DNA of 34,156 nt, from contig VBJK01000102.1 of assembly GCA_005879655.1 (NCBI GenBank), positions 1-34,156 on the forward strand, written 5' to 3'. The notes under the pieces were generated by a model. The model was not told the DNA's origin. It worked only from the letters and a program-made list of their open reading frames with translations, and made no database searches. Made by a program: the position numbers and the translations under genes. The stretch comes from Chloroflexota bacterium (GTDB lineage: Bacteria; Chloroflexota; Ktedonobacteria; Ktedonobacterales; Ktedonobacteraceae). Shown piece after piece: positions 8,344 through 17,302 of the stretch (position 1 is its first letter; the number at the start of each line of letters is the position of its first letter).

Positions 8344-10406
8344 AGCGATCTCCTGCGATGAACAGAGGGAGGCATAGTAGCACCAGTATGCGATACAATA
8401 TCAGGCGTAGCAGGCACAAGCGCACGATTGACATGTTGCTGATCAACTGCTGGCTTCTCACGCAAAGGTGCTGTAGAGATTCTTTTACTGCTATCCTGAT
8501 CACTGCATACTTTCAGAGCTGCTACAGCAACGCGTACTAACTCGACCTTTTGGGCCAGACTCTGTATATGCTGTGCAACCATTTCTATATTTGTATTATG
8601 ATGTTGTATCGTATTTGCTATATGCTGCATCACTTGCAGGGTATGATGAGCCGCTTGCCAGTGTTGTGTTGCCATCTGGTTAATAGCGCTAATTTCCTCA
8701 GTTTGGCGCTCAACACTTGTGAAAACGCCACTCAGTGCTTCCCCCATATCCTGGATAAACCTGGCTTCCTGCACTGTTTCTTGCTCGGTATGGTGCATAG
8801 AAGTTGTTGCAGTGGCAATATCGTCGCGGAAGTTCCTCACCATACGCGTAATCAGGTGAGCATGATTTTTGGTCTGTTCGGCCAGTTTGCGAATACTCGC
8901 CGCCACTGGAGCAAAACCACTGCCATGCTCGCCAGCGAGTGCAGCCTGAATGGCAGAGTCCAGCGCCAGTCGATTGGTCTGATAAGCGATAGCAGAAATC
9001 ACCTCGACAATGTTATTGATCTCCGTCGAGCGTTCACCCAACGTCTGCACTTTTCTGGCTGTCACCTGCACATTCTCCTGGATATGTCTTATTTCATCGA
9101 TAGTACGCCATACAGCTTGCTGTACCTCAGTGGCACTATTCTGCGCCTCATCAGCGACCGTATGCAGCTTCTGCGCATGATGTGCAGCTTCATAGCTGAC
9201 ATGTGCCATCTTCTCAATACCCGTAGCAGCCTCAACAACCTGTTGAATTTGTTGATGCCCCGTTTTTATCGGTTGTGCCATCTGCTCAAGAAGCTTCACT
9301 GTCGCAAATTCTACTTCATGCGCAGAGTACTTGATACGCATAACTAGCATTTCTAACTCGTTAATCACATGGTTAGAGGGAGCGACCAGCATACCAAGCA
9401 TATTATCTGCCACTTCGGCTCGTAGCCGTAAATCTCCTTGTGTGATTCCTTTTATATCGTCAACCAGCTTTTCAACCTGCAAGCACAGTGTCTCGTGCTT
9501 TGAACGCGTATCCTCGACCAGTTGCTCAATATTATCGAGCATGTTATTCATTGAGTCGGCGACCCTGCTCAGTTCATCACGACCACTGACCCTAGCACGA
9601 AGAGTCGTCTCACCTTGCATAACGCGTTTAGTTAAGGCGACCAGCTGGCGAAGACGTTTCGTAATGGTCAGACTGAACAATGAAGCGACAAAAAAAACAA
9701 GCACCATTGAAGCCAAAATTGCAGCAATGATGCTAAAGAGCATAGGATTAAGCTGCGACGGACCCAAATTGACGGCCACGTTGTTGATCTGTTTGGCAAG
9801 CGTCACGATCTGCCGCCAGCTCGCCAATAATGGAGTAGAGAGGGCATCCGCTTGCTGTAACAAGACAGCAACTCTGGCTAGAGGTCGCCGAGTAAGTGCC
9901 AGCAGGTATGTATCCTGAGCAGCTTTATAGTGCGGCCATTGCTGGTGCAAAATCTCATCAAGAAGCTTGTGCTGCGTAGTAATAATGGGTGAAGCATGGT
10001 TATTCTGCAACAAGAGTGAGCGCAGACTAGCCATTGCGCCAGCGGTGGCCAGCTGATACTGCGCTTGATACTGCACAACGTTACGATCGAAATTATCCTC
10101 TAGTGTGAGCACACGCAAGATCGTAGCCCGCTCATGATCAGAGATGGCATGGTCAGGGCCGCCGTTGAGCGTGATGTCTACTAGCAACGTGGCCAAGAGC
10201 GCATGCATACTTTGCAGATGCGTTAACTCAGTGGTAGTGATCTTGATGGCCTGATTACTTGACTGGACGGCACCTCCTGCGGCATTCCATGACTGAAAAT
10301 AGCTATCAGTCAAGAGGATAACAATGATCGCAGGAATAATGACAGCCCATGCAAAAGTAAAAAATAGGCGCAGAAAAACAGGGGTGTTATTGACCCATCT
10401 AAACAC
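8340..10406 (-). CDS. MCP-like transmembrane receptor 1 (degenerate signalling tip)
   Basis: This is the first gene of the receptor pair, 688 residues from GTG 10406. That start is preferred because GGGGAG lies four bases upstream and because MFRWVNNTPVFLRLFF then aligns with MKWIAQTSIYRRLFF of the second protein. A TTG at 10442 would add 12 residues without a ribosome site. The order is membrane helix, sensor of about 190 residues, second helix, two HAMP-like segments (RVMQGETTLRARVSGRDEL; GITQGDLRLRAEV), and a coiled coil with the tip IAYQTNRLALDSAIQAALAG. At the Tsr positions Phe373, Glu385 and Arg388 it has Tyr, Gln and Leu. The pair probably arose by duplication and is translationally coupled through an ATGA overlap. 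Hydrophilic, Pro/Arg-rich tails end both proteins, with no CheR-binding pentapeptide visible. Confidence 0.8.
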   Translation of the reverse strand: MFRWVNNTPVFLRLFFTFAWAVIIPAIIVILLTDSYFQSWNAAGGAVQSSNQAIKITTTELTHLQSMHALLATLLVDITLNGGPDHAISDHERATILRVLTLEDNFDRNVVQYQAQYQLATAGAMASLRSLLLQNNHASPIITTQHKLLDEILHQQWPHYKAAQDTYLLALTRRPLARVAVLLQQADALSTPLLASWRQIVTLAKQINNVAVNLGPSQLNPMLFSIIAAILASMVLVFFVASLFSLTITKRLRQLVALTKRVMQGETTLRARVSGRDELSRVADSMNNMLDNIEQLVEDTRSKHETLCLQVEKLVDDIKGITQGDLRLRAEVADNMLGMLVAPSNHVINELEMLVMRIKYSAHEVEFATVKLLEQMAQPIKTGHQQIQQVVEAATGIEKMAHVSYEAAHHAQKLHTVADEAQNSATEVQQAVWRTIDEIRHIQENVQVTARKVQTLGERSTEINNIVEVISAIAYQTNRLALDSAIQAALAGEHGSGFAPVAASIRKLAEQTKNHAHLITRMVRNFRDDIATATTSMHHTEQETVQEARFIQDMGEALSGVFTSVERQTEEISAINQMATQHWQAAHHTLQVMQHIANTIQHHNTNIEMVAQHIQSLAQKVELVRVAVAALKVCSDQDSSKRISTAPLREKPAVDQQHVNRALVPATPDIVSHTGATMPPSVHRRRSL

Positions 10407-10811
10407 CTTGCTCCCCTTCCTCGGGTAATACATAAAACTCAAATACTGCCCGTTGTATCATGAGTAGTAAATGAAGGTTTTCACAAAATACAAGTAATTT
10501 TCAATAAAAACCTCCACAGCGACATTGGCTGCTATAGTCTGGGTCGCTCAATGGGAGACCATCATTCGCACGATCACTATACAATACTCGATATATTAAA
10601 ACAATACAACCGTATAGTAGCGTAAAGTTTTCATGTCTTCTTTAAGACAATCTTAACACATCAAGTTTTGTGAAAACATGTATTATCTGGTTGGAAGCTT
10701 ACTTATCAACAAGACATGGAGAAGGACTACTACTTATTTAGTAGCAAAGTTCCTTCTCCACAGTATGACGACTTCACTAGAAGCATATATTATTTTTGAT
10801 CAATTATGTAT
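10407..10811. other. 405-bp intergenic region with operator-like repeats and a hairpin
   Basis: AT-rich spacer between the receptor pair and the regulator-like gene, both on the minus strand, so it should hold the receptor promoter. The 12-mer GTTTTCACAAAA (10477-10488) recurs as its exact reverse complement at 10666-10677, possibly a regulator site flanking the promoter. I see no strong -35/-10 pair; TTGTAT-N17-TATTGT on the minus strand near 10610-10580 is a weak candidate. A hairpin lies at 10718-10759. Confidence 0.4.
10718..10759 (-). terminator. Hairpin downstream of the gene at 10812
   Basis: GGAGAAGGA (10718-10726) pairs with TCCTTCTCC (10751-10759), and an inner CTACT/AGTAG stem can extend it. 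It lies about 50 bases after the stop of the minus-strand gene at 10812. No clear T-run follows, so the terminator role is tentative. Confidence 0.4.
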
Positions 10812-11297
10812 TTATGAGATAGTATCGGAGGGCAACAAGCCACCATGAATGCCTGTCAAACTACAGCCTCTTTCGCGAAGAGTCGAGATGTCTAAACCGA
10901 AGCTATGTAGCTTACCACGTAGCAATGAAAGAGCGCGTCTGATAGGACGCAATTCCTGCTGCCAGGTTCCATGATCCTGAGCTTCCTGCAAGCGCTTACG
11001 GCAACGCAAGACAGTTGCCTCATTTGCGCTGTTTGAGGAGATATGTGCAAGCAAAACCTCATAAGGGCAATAGTGTGGGAATGCTTGTAGGATGGGAGTA
11101 ATGACACGTAGCGCATTGACGCTAACTTGCTCAGCCATAAGGACCTCTGGTCCTTCTGAAAGGAGTAATAGAGTGCGGGTTGCCGAGTTTAAAGCAAGCT
11201 TTTGACCCTCAAGAAGGAGACCGGGTAAGGGGAAATACAAGACAGTTGGCTCTGTTTGTTTACTCTGTCTAATGTAAGTAGGCTGTCTCTGCTGCAT
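10812..11297 (-). CDS. Small protein with a possible winged-helix (OmpR/PhoB-like) C-terminus
   Basis: This 161-residue soluble protein is not firmly assigned. Its C-terminal part, ELRPIRRALSLLRGKLHSFG followed by LDISTLRERGCSL, has the spacing of the recognition helix and wing of OmpR/PhoB or BTAD-type DNA-binding domains (compare the family pattern 'R-L-R-K-L ... G-I-x-T-x-R-G-x-G-Y-x-L'). The Tyr of the wing is replaced by Cys. The N-terminal 60 residues (TVLYFPLPGLLLEGQKLALN) look like the short beta strands that precede such a domain. It may therefore be a stand-alone transcription factor. Its direction and place between the receptor pair and the NRPS allow it to be a local regulator, but nothing shows its target. 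The start ATG 11297 has only a weak purine-rich upstream stretch. A TATAAT at 11372-11377 on the minus strand could be its -10 box. Confidence 0.5.
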   Translation of the reverse strand: MQQRQPTYIRQSKQTEPTVLYFPLPGLLLEGQKLALNSATRTLLLLSEGPEVLMAEQVSVNALRVITPILQAFPHYCPYEVLLAHISSNSANEATVLRCRKRLQEAQDHGTWQQELRPIRRALSLLRGKLHSFGLDISTLRERGCSLTGIHGGLLPSDTIS

Positions 11298-12164
11298 ACT
11301 CTTTAATCTTTCATGTGTCTTAGCAAATGGAAATAGAACGTTTCGCGGCTTAACTACAAGATGTCCACAAGATTATACACAAAATTACTATGACCTTCAT
11401 TGATAGAGTACGAGATGTACATGACTATAGATCAGTTAATATGCACATTCACACTTTTGGTCGTCTCACTCCCCTCATAGAACGCTGACGAGCCTGAGCC
11501 TGGTCCTATCAGAAATAGCCTGTGCGCGACTTAGCAGCAAATTGGGATAAGTGAGTGAAGAGCTTTATGCTTTTTGTATCTTCGGCGTGCCAGAGAGCAT
11601 GTCATTGAGGAGCAAGACTATCTGGTGGATAGAGAACAAAAGTTCCATGAAAAGTTGCAGGTCCCCATTAGCCTGCACGCTCTGAGTCATCAACTAGCGA
11701 TGATTAAAAAACTATTGGGTTGTGCTCCTAATCTCTCTGCGATAATATATATATCATAAATGCGGCGCTCTGTACAGTACGACCATTCAACCAAGATAAA
11801 TGGGGGGTGCGAAAAGGTGCCTTGTGTTACGTTATTAGAGTGAGAACTTCGCGTTGCCATAATCTCACTAATATGTTGTGCTTTCGTTGTGAATCTCAAT
11901 AGGCGCTCACGAGCGTGCTATGGCCCTATGGGAGGTTATTGAAAGGCACTATGTCCTTAGCAGAGCGGTCTTTTAGCCATAACAAATGGTTCTCAAGGTC
12001 ACTAAAGTCGGTCATTAATAGAGGAAAAATAAGCTCTTAACACAAGATTTTTGGCCAGCGTATTAGGTACAATGTTTTATATCAAGTAGACAATATATTA
12101 TTTTAAGCATTTTCTGTATTAATCCTCTTTCTATTAAAAGTGATATTACGTAGGAGATGCACTT
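11298..12164. other. 867-bp region without a convincing gene, upstream of the NRPS
   Basis: The region is AT-rich and divergent: the regulator-like gene reads left, the NRPS reads right. A minus-strand TATAAT lies at 11372-11377, with a poor -35 (ATGAAG) 17 bases away. An open stretch at 11574-11759 (61 codons from a TTG) has no ribosome site and no recognisable motif. The 100 bases before the NRPS are very AT-rich, but I find no -35/-10 pair I trust. No tRNA, long repeat or transposon end was seen. Confidence 0.4.
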
Positions 12165-15100
12165 ATGCATACTGATAGTAGTGAAGCTCGTACTACTTTA
12201 TCAATAGATCAACACCCTACAAAAACGCGTACTTCATCAGACAATAACAACTTATACGATCAGGTACAGCATGTAGAGATTGACATTGCTCAAGGCGGTG
12301 CAGAGCGTCTCGTGCCCCTCTCTTTTGCTCAACAGCAAATGTGGCTGCTGGCTCAAATGATCTCTCAGGTCCCCGTCTATAACGAGACAGTCATGGTACA
12401 TCTTCCTGGGCCACTGCATGTTTCAGTACTGGAGCAGAGCCTAAATGAGATCATACGGCGTCACGCCATCTTGCGTACCAGTTTTCCAGTTGTGGATGGT
12501 CAGCCTGTCCAGATGATTCATCCCTCATGGAAATTAACGCTATCAACGGCAGATTTGCGGCACTTATCCAGAAACGAAAGTGAGGCACGGGTGCAGGAAT
12601 TGGCCACAAAACTGGCTCGTGCGCCCTTCGATCTCACTAAAACACCTTTATTACGTGCAGTACTGCTACATTTGGATGCAGAAGCATACTGCTTATGTTT
12701 GGTAATGCACCATATCATCTTTGATGCTCGTACACTCCATCAGGTCTTTTTGCCAGAGCTACGGATGCTGTATGAGGCATTTCTGCATGGGCAGCCATCG
12801 CCGCTTCCTCCATTACCACGCGAGTATGCTGATTTCGCCCAATGGCAGCAAGAACAAGTCCAGGGTGATGCGCTGCTAGAGCAACGGGCCTATTGGCAGA
12901 AACAATTAGCCGGTGTGCACACGGCTCTGGAACTCCCTAGCGATCGCCCATTGCCGCCAACTCCGAGTTATCGTGGGGCCAAGTTTCCTTTTGTGCTGTC
13001 CCAAGAATTGACCAAGCATCTTAAAAGGGTGAGCCAACATGCAGATGTCTCTCTGGATATGCTCCTGATGACGGCGCTCCTCGTACTGCTTCACCGCTAC
13101 ACCGGACAAAACGATATTCTACTAGGTAATATCAGTTGGAGGAATGAGCAGGCGCAAGGAACAATGGGCCTGTTTCTCAATACGCTGATAGTACGCGCAG
13201 ACTTGACGGGTAATCCAACCTTTGACGCACTACTAGCACAGGTACGCAAGGTGGTGCTGGAGGCTCAAGCACATCAAGATGTCCCTTTTGAGACTCTGGT
13301 GAATGCGTTAGGAGTAGAGCGTAGTGGGCATCAAGCTATTATCCAGGTGATGTTTTCGCTGGACCCTCCGTCACCGATACTACCATGTGGCTGGACCATC
13401 ACACGGCCAATGATCGAAACGCATGTGGCCACATGCGACTTGTTTTTTGCACTCCACGATCAAGCAGAGGGCCTTACTGGTTGGCTAGAGTATAATAGCG
13501 ATCTCTTCGATGCCTCAAGCATTAAGCGCATACTACAGCACTGGGAGGTCCTGCTCGGCGCAATGGTGCTCGACCAAACGCAGCAGCTCTCCGCGTTACC
13601 GATCCTGACAGAGCAGGAACGCCATCAACTCATCGTAGAGTGGAATAATACTCAGTTCTCATATCCTGAGGAGCAATGTATCCATCAGCTATTTGAGGCT
13701 CAAGCCGAGCGTCTGCCGGACGCCACTGCCTTAGTTTTTGCTGAGCAGAAGATGACGTATGGCGAACTCAATGCCCAGGCTAATCAGCTTGCGCACCATC
13801 TGCAACGCAAAGGTGTCGGACCGGAAGTGCGCGTTGGCATTGCTATGGAGCGCTCTTTTACCATGATCGTAGCCACACTCGCAGTGCTGAAAGCTGGCGG
13901 GGCGTATGTGCCCCTGAACCCTACTTATCCTGAGGAGCGTCTGAGTTTTCTGCTACAAGATGCTCAACCACTCCTCTTGCTCACACACAAACAATACTTG
14001 ACAGACTTGCCAGCATATACAGGTCAGATCATCAACCTGGATAGCGAGTGGACGACTATTGCACAGGAGAGCACGCAGCAGGTAATAGGCCAAGCGCAGG
14101 CAGCGAGTCTAGCTTATATCATTTATACCTCCGGCTCTACTGGGAAACCTAAAGGTGTATTAGTCACCCATCAAAACCTAGTCAGCTCAACTTTTGCGCG
14201 TATTACACACTACGAGCCAATAAAGAGTTTGCTATTACTTTCGCCATTCATCTTCGATGCATCGGTCGGAGGTATCTTCTGGACATTGTGCCAAGGGGGC
14301 GCGTTGATCCTGCCTGAAACTGGTGCAGAATTAGAGGTTGCGTCGCTGATCGATCTTATCGTTCAATATCGCGTCTCCCACTTTGTGTGGGCAACCGTCC
14401 TCTACGCTCTCTTACTAGAGAAAGCGACAGCTCAACAACTATCCTCATTACGTACAGTCATTGTAGGAGGGGAATCTTGTCCGAGAAGCCTGGTGCAACG
14501 CCACTATGAACTGCTGCCCCAGATTCCTCTGTTTAACGAATATGGACCAACAGAAGGAACTGTCTGGAGTACTGTCTATCACTGTCAGCCTCAAAGCACA
14601 AGCGCAATAGTGCCTATCGGGCGTCCTATCGCTAATGCGCAGGTCTATCTGCTCGATGCCTATCTACAGCCAGTGCCGCTTGGCGTAGCAGGTGAGATGT
14701 ATATCGGCGGCAATGGCATAGCACGTGGCTATCTGAACCGACCGGAACTGACTAATGAGCGTTTCATTGCCAATCCGTTCGGTCAAGCAGCAAAAGATCG
14801 GTTGTATAAAACTGGTGATATAGCTCGCTATCTATCCACAGGAGATATAGAATTTCTTGGACGTACCGATCACCAAGTGAAAATTCGAGGATTCCGCGTC
14901 GAGCCGGGTGAAGTCGAGGAACTGATCCTAAAACAGATCGCAGACGTACGAGAAGTAGTAGTTATAGCACGCGAAGTTGCCCCCGGCGACAAGCGTTTAG
15001 TGGGTTATCTGGTGCCAGCCACTAATGCAGCTATTACGCCTAACAGTGTACGTACCATACTCATGGCACATCTACCCGATTATATGATTCCAACAAGCTT

Positions 15101-16256
15101 TGTATTCTTAGACAAGCTACCACTTAGTGCAACAGGCAAGGTTGATAATGCGGCTCTACTAGCTCTTGAGCCAGCCAAACGAGAAGAGGAGGAAACGTTC
15201 GTCGCACCAACACAGATGGCACACTATCAATTGTTGCGCATCTGGGAAGAGCTATTGGATGCGCGCCCTATCGGCATTCGGGATAACTTTTTTCTTTTGG
15301 GTGGACACTCATTATTGGCCACCCGCCTTGTTAATCGTATTGAACAGGTTTTTGGAAAAAGGATTGCTCTTACTAGCCTGTTTGCGGGACCAACTATTGA
15401 GCAATTGGCAGATGTCCTACAACAGGATGCAGCTTCAGGCTCTCCCCTCATAGCCATTCAAACAGGAGGGTCGAAACGACCATTCTTTTTTTTACATGGC
15501 GATTGGACGGGCGGACCTTTTTATTGCTTCACACTCGCGCAGGCTATGGGGTCAGATCAACCGTTTTATGCACTAGGAACATGTGACTTCAACGGTGAGG
15601 GGTCCTTGCCTACCGTCGAAAGTATGGCCGCTACTCAAATTGAGTTGCTACGCTCCATTCAACCGGAGGGACCATATCTTTTAGGAGGTTATTGCAATGG
15701 AGGCATGATGGCTTATGAGATCGCCAGGCAACTCCAGGCACAAGGGCAACAGGTCGAGCGCCTGATCTTGATAAATCCTTCCAATGCTGAAGCCTTCAAA
15801 GGCATTCATGACGTGACTGATCGTATTGGCACACTGTTATGCATGACTACAGTAACAAAAGCAGAATTTTTCTTGCGTATGCGTCATATGCTACGGCATA
15901 TTTATAGACATGTACGTCCGGCAGATAGCCGAGTAGAAGACTTTCCCAAACTGCTGAGCATCGATGCGAGGCTTGACAAGATGTTTCCTCCAATCGAGGC
16001 TCTTTATAAGGATTATGTAGGACTTCTGACATGGATAGTACCGCATTACAAGCCTGGCTATTATCCAGGGAAGATCACCTTCCTTTGGGCTCGTGATGAA
16101 CTGTTCCTCAAAGATCTCTGGCATAAAGAGTCTCAAGCCAAAGAGATTGAAGAATTTATCTTACCGGGCACCCATATGACTGTGATAACCGAACATATCC
16201 ACATGTTAGCCAAATCATTGAATACATACCTGAAAGATTCTGCTGAAACAACTTGA
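12165..16256 (+). CDS. Single-module nonribosomal peptide synthetase (C-A-T-TE)
   Basis: The 1363-residue synthetase would load one amino acid, couple it to an acyl or peptidyl donor, and release the product. Condensation domain: about 40-470, active motif HHIIFDA (182-188; the usual last Gly is Ala). Adenylation domain: about 490-1000, with YTSGSTGKPKG (654-664), NEYGPTEGTVW, YKTGDIARYL, GRTDHQVKIRGFRVEPGEVE and LSATGKVD. By-eye alignment to GrsA gives the pocket code D-A-G-V-I-G-E-V-W-K, which matches no common code I know. Carrier domain: LGGHSL with Ser1049 for phosphopantetheine. Thioesterase: about 1100-1363, with GGYCNGG (Cys1177 replacing Ser), His1337, and Asn1204 where the acidic residue usually sits. 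The start ATG 12165 has TAGGAG eight bases before it. No MbtH, phosphopantetheinyl transferase or second module is nearby, so the donor comes from elsewhere. The sugar operon begins 214 bases downstream. Confidence 0.93.
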   Translation: MHTDSSEARTTLSIDQHPTKTRTSSDNNNLYDQVQHVEIDIAQGGAERLVPLSFAQQQMWLLAQMISQVPVYNETVMVHLPGPLHVSVLEQSLNEIIRRHAILRTSFPVVDGQPVQMIHPSWKLTLSTADLRHLSRNESEARVQELATKLARAPFDLTKTPLLRAVLLHLDAEAYCLCLVMHHIIFDARTLHQVFLPELRMLYEAFLHGQPSPLPPLPREYADFAQWQQEQVQGDALLEQRAYWQKQLAGVHTALELPSDRPLPPTPSYRGAKFPFVLSQELTKHLKRVSQHADVSLDMLLMTALLVLLHRYTGQNDILLGNISWRNEQAQGTMGLFLNTLIVRADLTGNPTFDALLAQVRKVVLEAQAHQDVPFETLVNALGVERSGHQAIIQVMFSLDPPSPILPCGWTITRPMIETHVATCDLFFALHDQAEGLTGWLEYNSDLFDASSIKRILQHWEVLLGAMVLDQTQQLSALPILTEQERHQLIVEWNNTQFSYPEEQCIHQLFEAQAERLPDATALVFAEQKMTYGELNAQANQLAHHLQRKGVGPEVRVGIAMERSFTMIVATLAVLKAGGAYVPLNPTYPEERLSFLLQDAQPLLLLTHKQYLTDLPAYTGQIINLDSEWTTIAQESTQQVIGQAQAASLAYIIYTSGSTGKPKGVLVTHQNLVSSTFARITHYEPIKSLLLLSPFIFDASVGGIFWTLCQGGALILPETGAELEVASLIDLIVQYRVSHFVWATVLYALLLEKATAQQLSSLRTVIVGGESCPRSLVQRHYELLPQIPLFNEYGPTEGTVWSTVYHCQPQSTSAIVPIGRPIANAQVYLLDAYLQPVPLGVAGEMYIGGNGIARGYLNRPELTNERFIANPFGQAAKDRLYKTGDIARYLSTGDIEFLGRTDHQVKIRGFRVEPGEVEELILKQIADVREVVVIAREVAPGDKRLVGYLVPATNAAITPNSVRTILMAHLPDYMIPTSFVFLDKLPLSATGKVDNAALLALEPAKREEEETFVAPTQMAHYQLLRIWEELLDARPIGIRDNFFLLGGHSLLATRLVNRIEQVFGKRIALTSLFAGPTIEQLADVLQQDAASGSPLIAIQTGGSKRPFFFLHGDWTGGPFYCFTLAQAMGSDQPFYALGTCDFNGEGSLPTVESMAATQIELLRSIQPEGPYLLGGYCNGGMMAYEIARQLQAQGQQVERLILINPSNAEAFKGIHDVTDRIGTLLCMTTVTKAEFFLRMRHMLRHIYRHVRPADSRVEDFPKLLSIDARLDKMFPPIEALYKDYVGLLTWIVPHYKPGYYPGKITFLWARDELFLKDLWHKESQAKEIEEFILPGTHMTVITEHIHMLAKSLNTYLKDSAETT

Positions 16257-16470
16257 GCGCCTTATGTTACCATAAGCCAAAAACGTGAGGTGCCAAAAAT
16301 ATATACAATCATCGTTATTAAAGCAAGACTCCATGAGTAGGATGCAAGGGGAAAAAACGTGCATTTGACCGCTCTTGCTTAACATCCGCAAAATTTTGAT
16401 TTTTATGTTTGTTTTCAGTAAATAGTTTGTGCAACACACAAATTATGAATATGTCATACAGGATGGTTTT

Positions 16471-17244
16471 ATGAAACAAAACACGATATACCCTATGATT
16501 AGTGTTGTCATACCAGTACGGAATGAAGCACCCAACCTTTATTACATCTTACCCCGTATACCAGCTATCGTGAGTGAAGTTATTATTGTTGATGGACATT
16601 CAACGGATGATACTATTGCCGTAGCTCAGAAGTTGCTGCCAACGGCGCGCATCATTGAACAGCAAGGAGAAGGCAAAGGGGACGCCGTAAGAGTAGGCTT
16701 TGAAGCTTGCACTGGCGAAATTATTGTCATGCTAGACGGGGACGGATCGACCGATCCGTTAGAGATAGAAAGCTTTGTACAAGCGCTGATGGCCGGAAAT
16801 GATTTTGCCAAGGGCTCTCGCTTCGTCAAAGGAGGGGGAAGTCAGGATATTACGCTATTACGCCGTTTAGGCAACTATGGCTTATGTGCACTCGTCAATA
16901 TGTTGTTTCGCATTCAGTTCACAGATTTATGTTATGGTTATAACGCATTCTGGAAATACTGCCTTGAATATATACAGCTCGACTGCAATGGCTTTGAGGT
17001 TGAGACCCTGCTTACGCTACGTATGCATAAGGCCCATTTGAAGACCGTCGAGGTGCCTAGCATGGAGCATCCACGTATTCATGGCCAAAGTAATCTGCGC
17101 ACGTTTCGTGATGGATGGCGGGTATTGAGCACTATCATCAGAGAGCGCACGACCCGTGGGCCAGCTTTAGCGCCCCTTCTGCACCTTACACCTAGCTATA
17201 ACATACCTGAACCATCTCCTTCCTCCGAAGAGATAGTACTATGA
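16471..17244 (+). CDS. Family 2 glycosyltransferase (DPM1/dolichyl-phosphate-mannose-synthase-like)
   Basis: This 257-residue cytoplasmic enzyme has the GT-A fold of family GT2. It would move a sugar from a nucleotide donor to a polyprenyl phosphate or a growing lipid-linked chain. Motifs: SVVIPVRNEA (11-20), IIVDGHSTDDT (nucleotide-binding strand and loop), and the metal-binding MLDGDGSTDP (D89, D91). The later FTDLCYGYNAFWK and FEVETLLTLRM stretches are typical of DPM1/GtrB relatives. No C-terminal membrane helices are present, unlike GtrB. ATG 16471 is preferred (AGGA seven bases upstream) over GTG 16429. The gene opens a co-directional run: the deacetylase follows after 58 bases. The tail (PEPSPSSEE) looks disordered. 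Donor and acceptor cannot be read from the sequence. Confidence 0.85.
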   Translation: MKQNTIYPMISVVIPVRNEAPNLYYILPRIPAIVSEVIIVDGHSTDDTIAVAQKLLPTARIIEQQGEGKGDAVRVGFEACTGEIIVMLDGDGSTDPLEIESFVQALMAGNDFAKGSRFVKGGGSQDITLLRRLGNYGLCALVNMLFRIQFTDLCYGYNAFWKYCLEYIQLDCNGFEVETLLTLRMHKAHLKTVEVPSMEHPRIHGQSNLRTFRDGWRVLSTIIRERTTRGPALAPLLHLTPSYNIPEPSPSSEEIVL

Positions 17245-17302
17245 GCATTTTCCTTTTAGAAGTGCATATTGCTACAAGGAAGGCAAGTTAAGGAGGATTT
17301 CT

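Noticed and set aside
8550..9918. Long plus-strand open frames (265 and 195 codons) and a similar one at 6065-6697
   Set aside because: They are antisense shadows of the receptor genes, whose coiled-coil protein sequence is clear on the minus strand.
6337..10406. A chemotaxis system
   Set aside because: Only receptor-like genes are present; no cheA, cheW, cheY, cheR or cheB, and the tip residues that contact CheA/CheW are changed.
11574..11759. Possible 61-residue gene
   Set aside because: TTG start without ribosome site, no recognisable motif, ends in a low-complexity ATATAT stretch.
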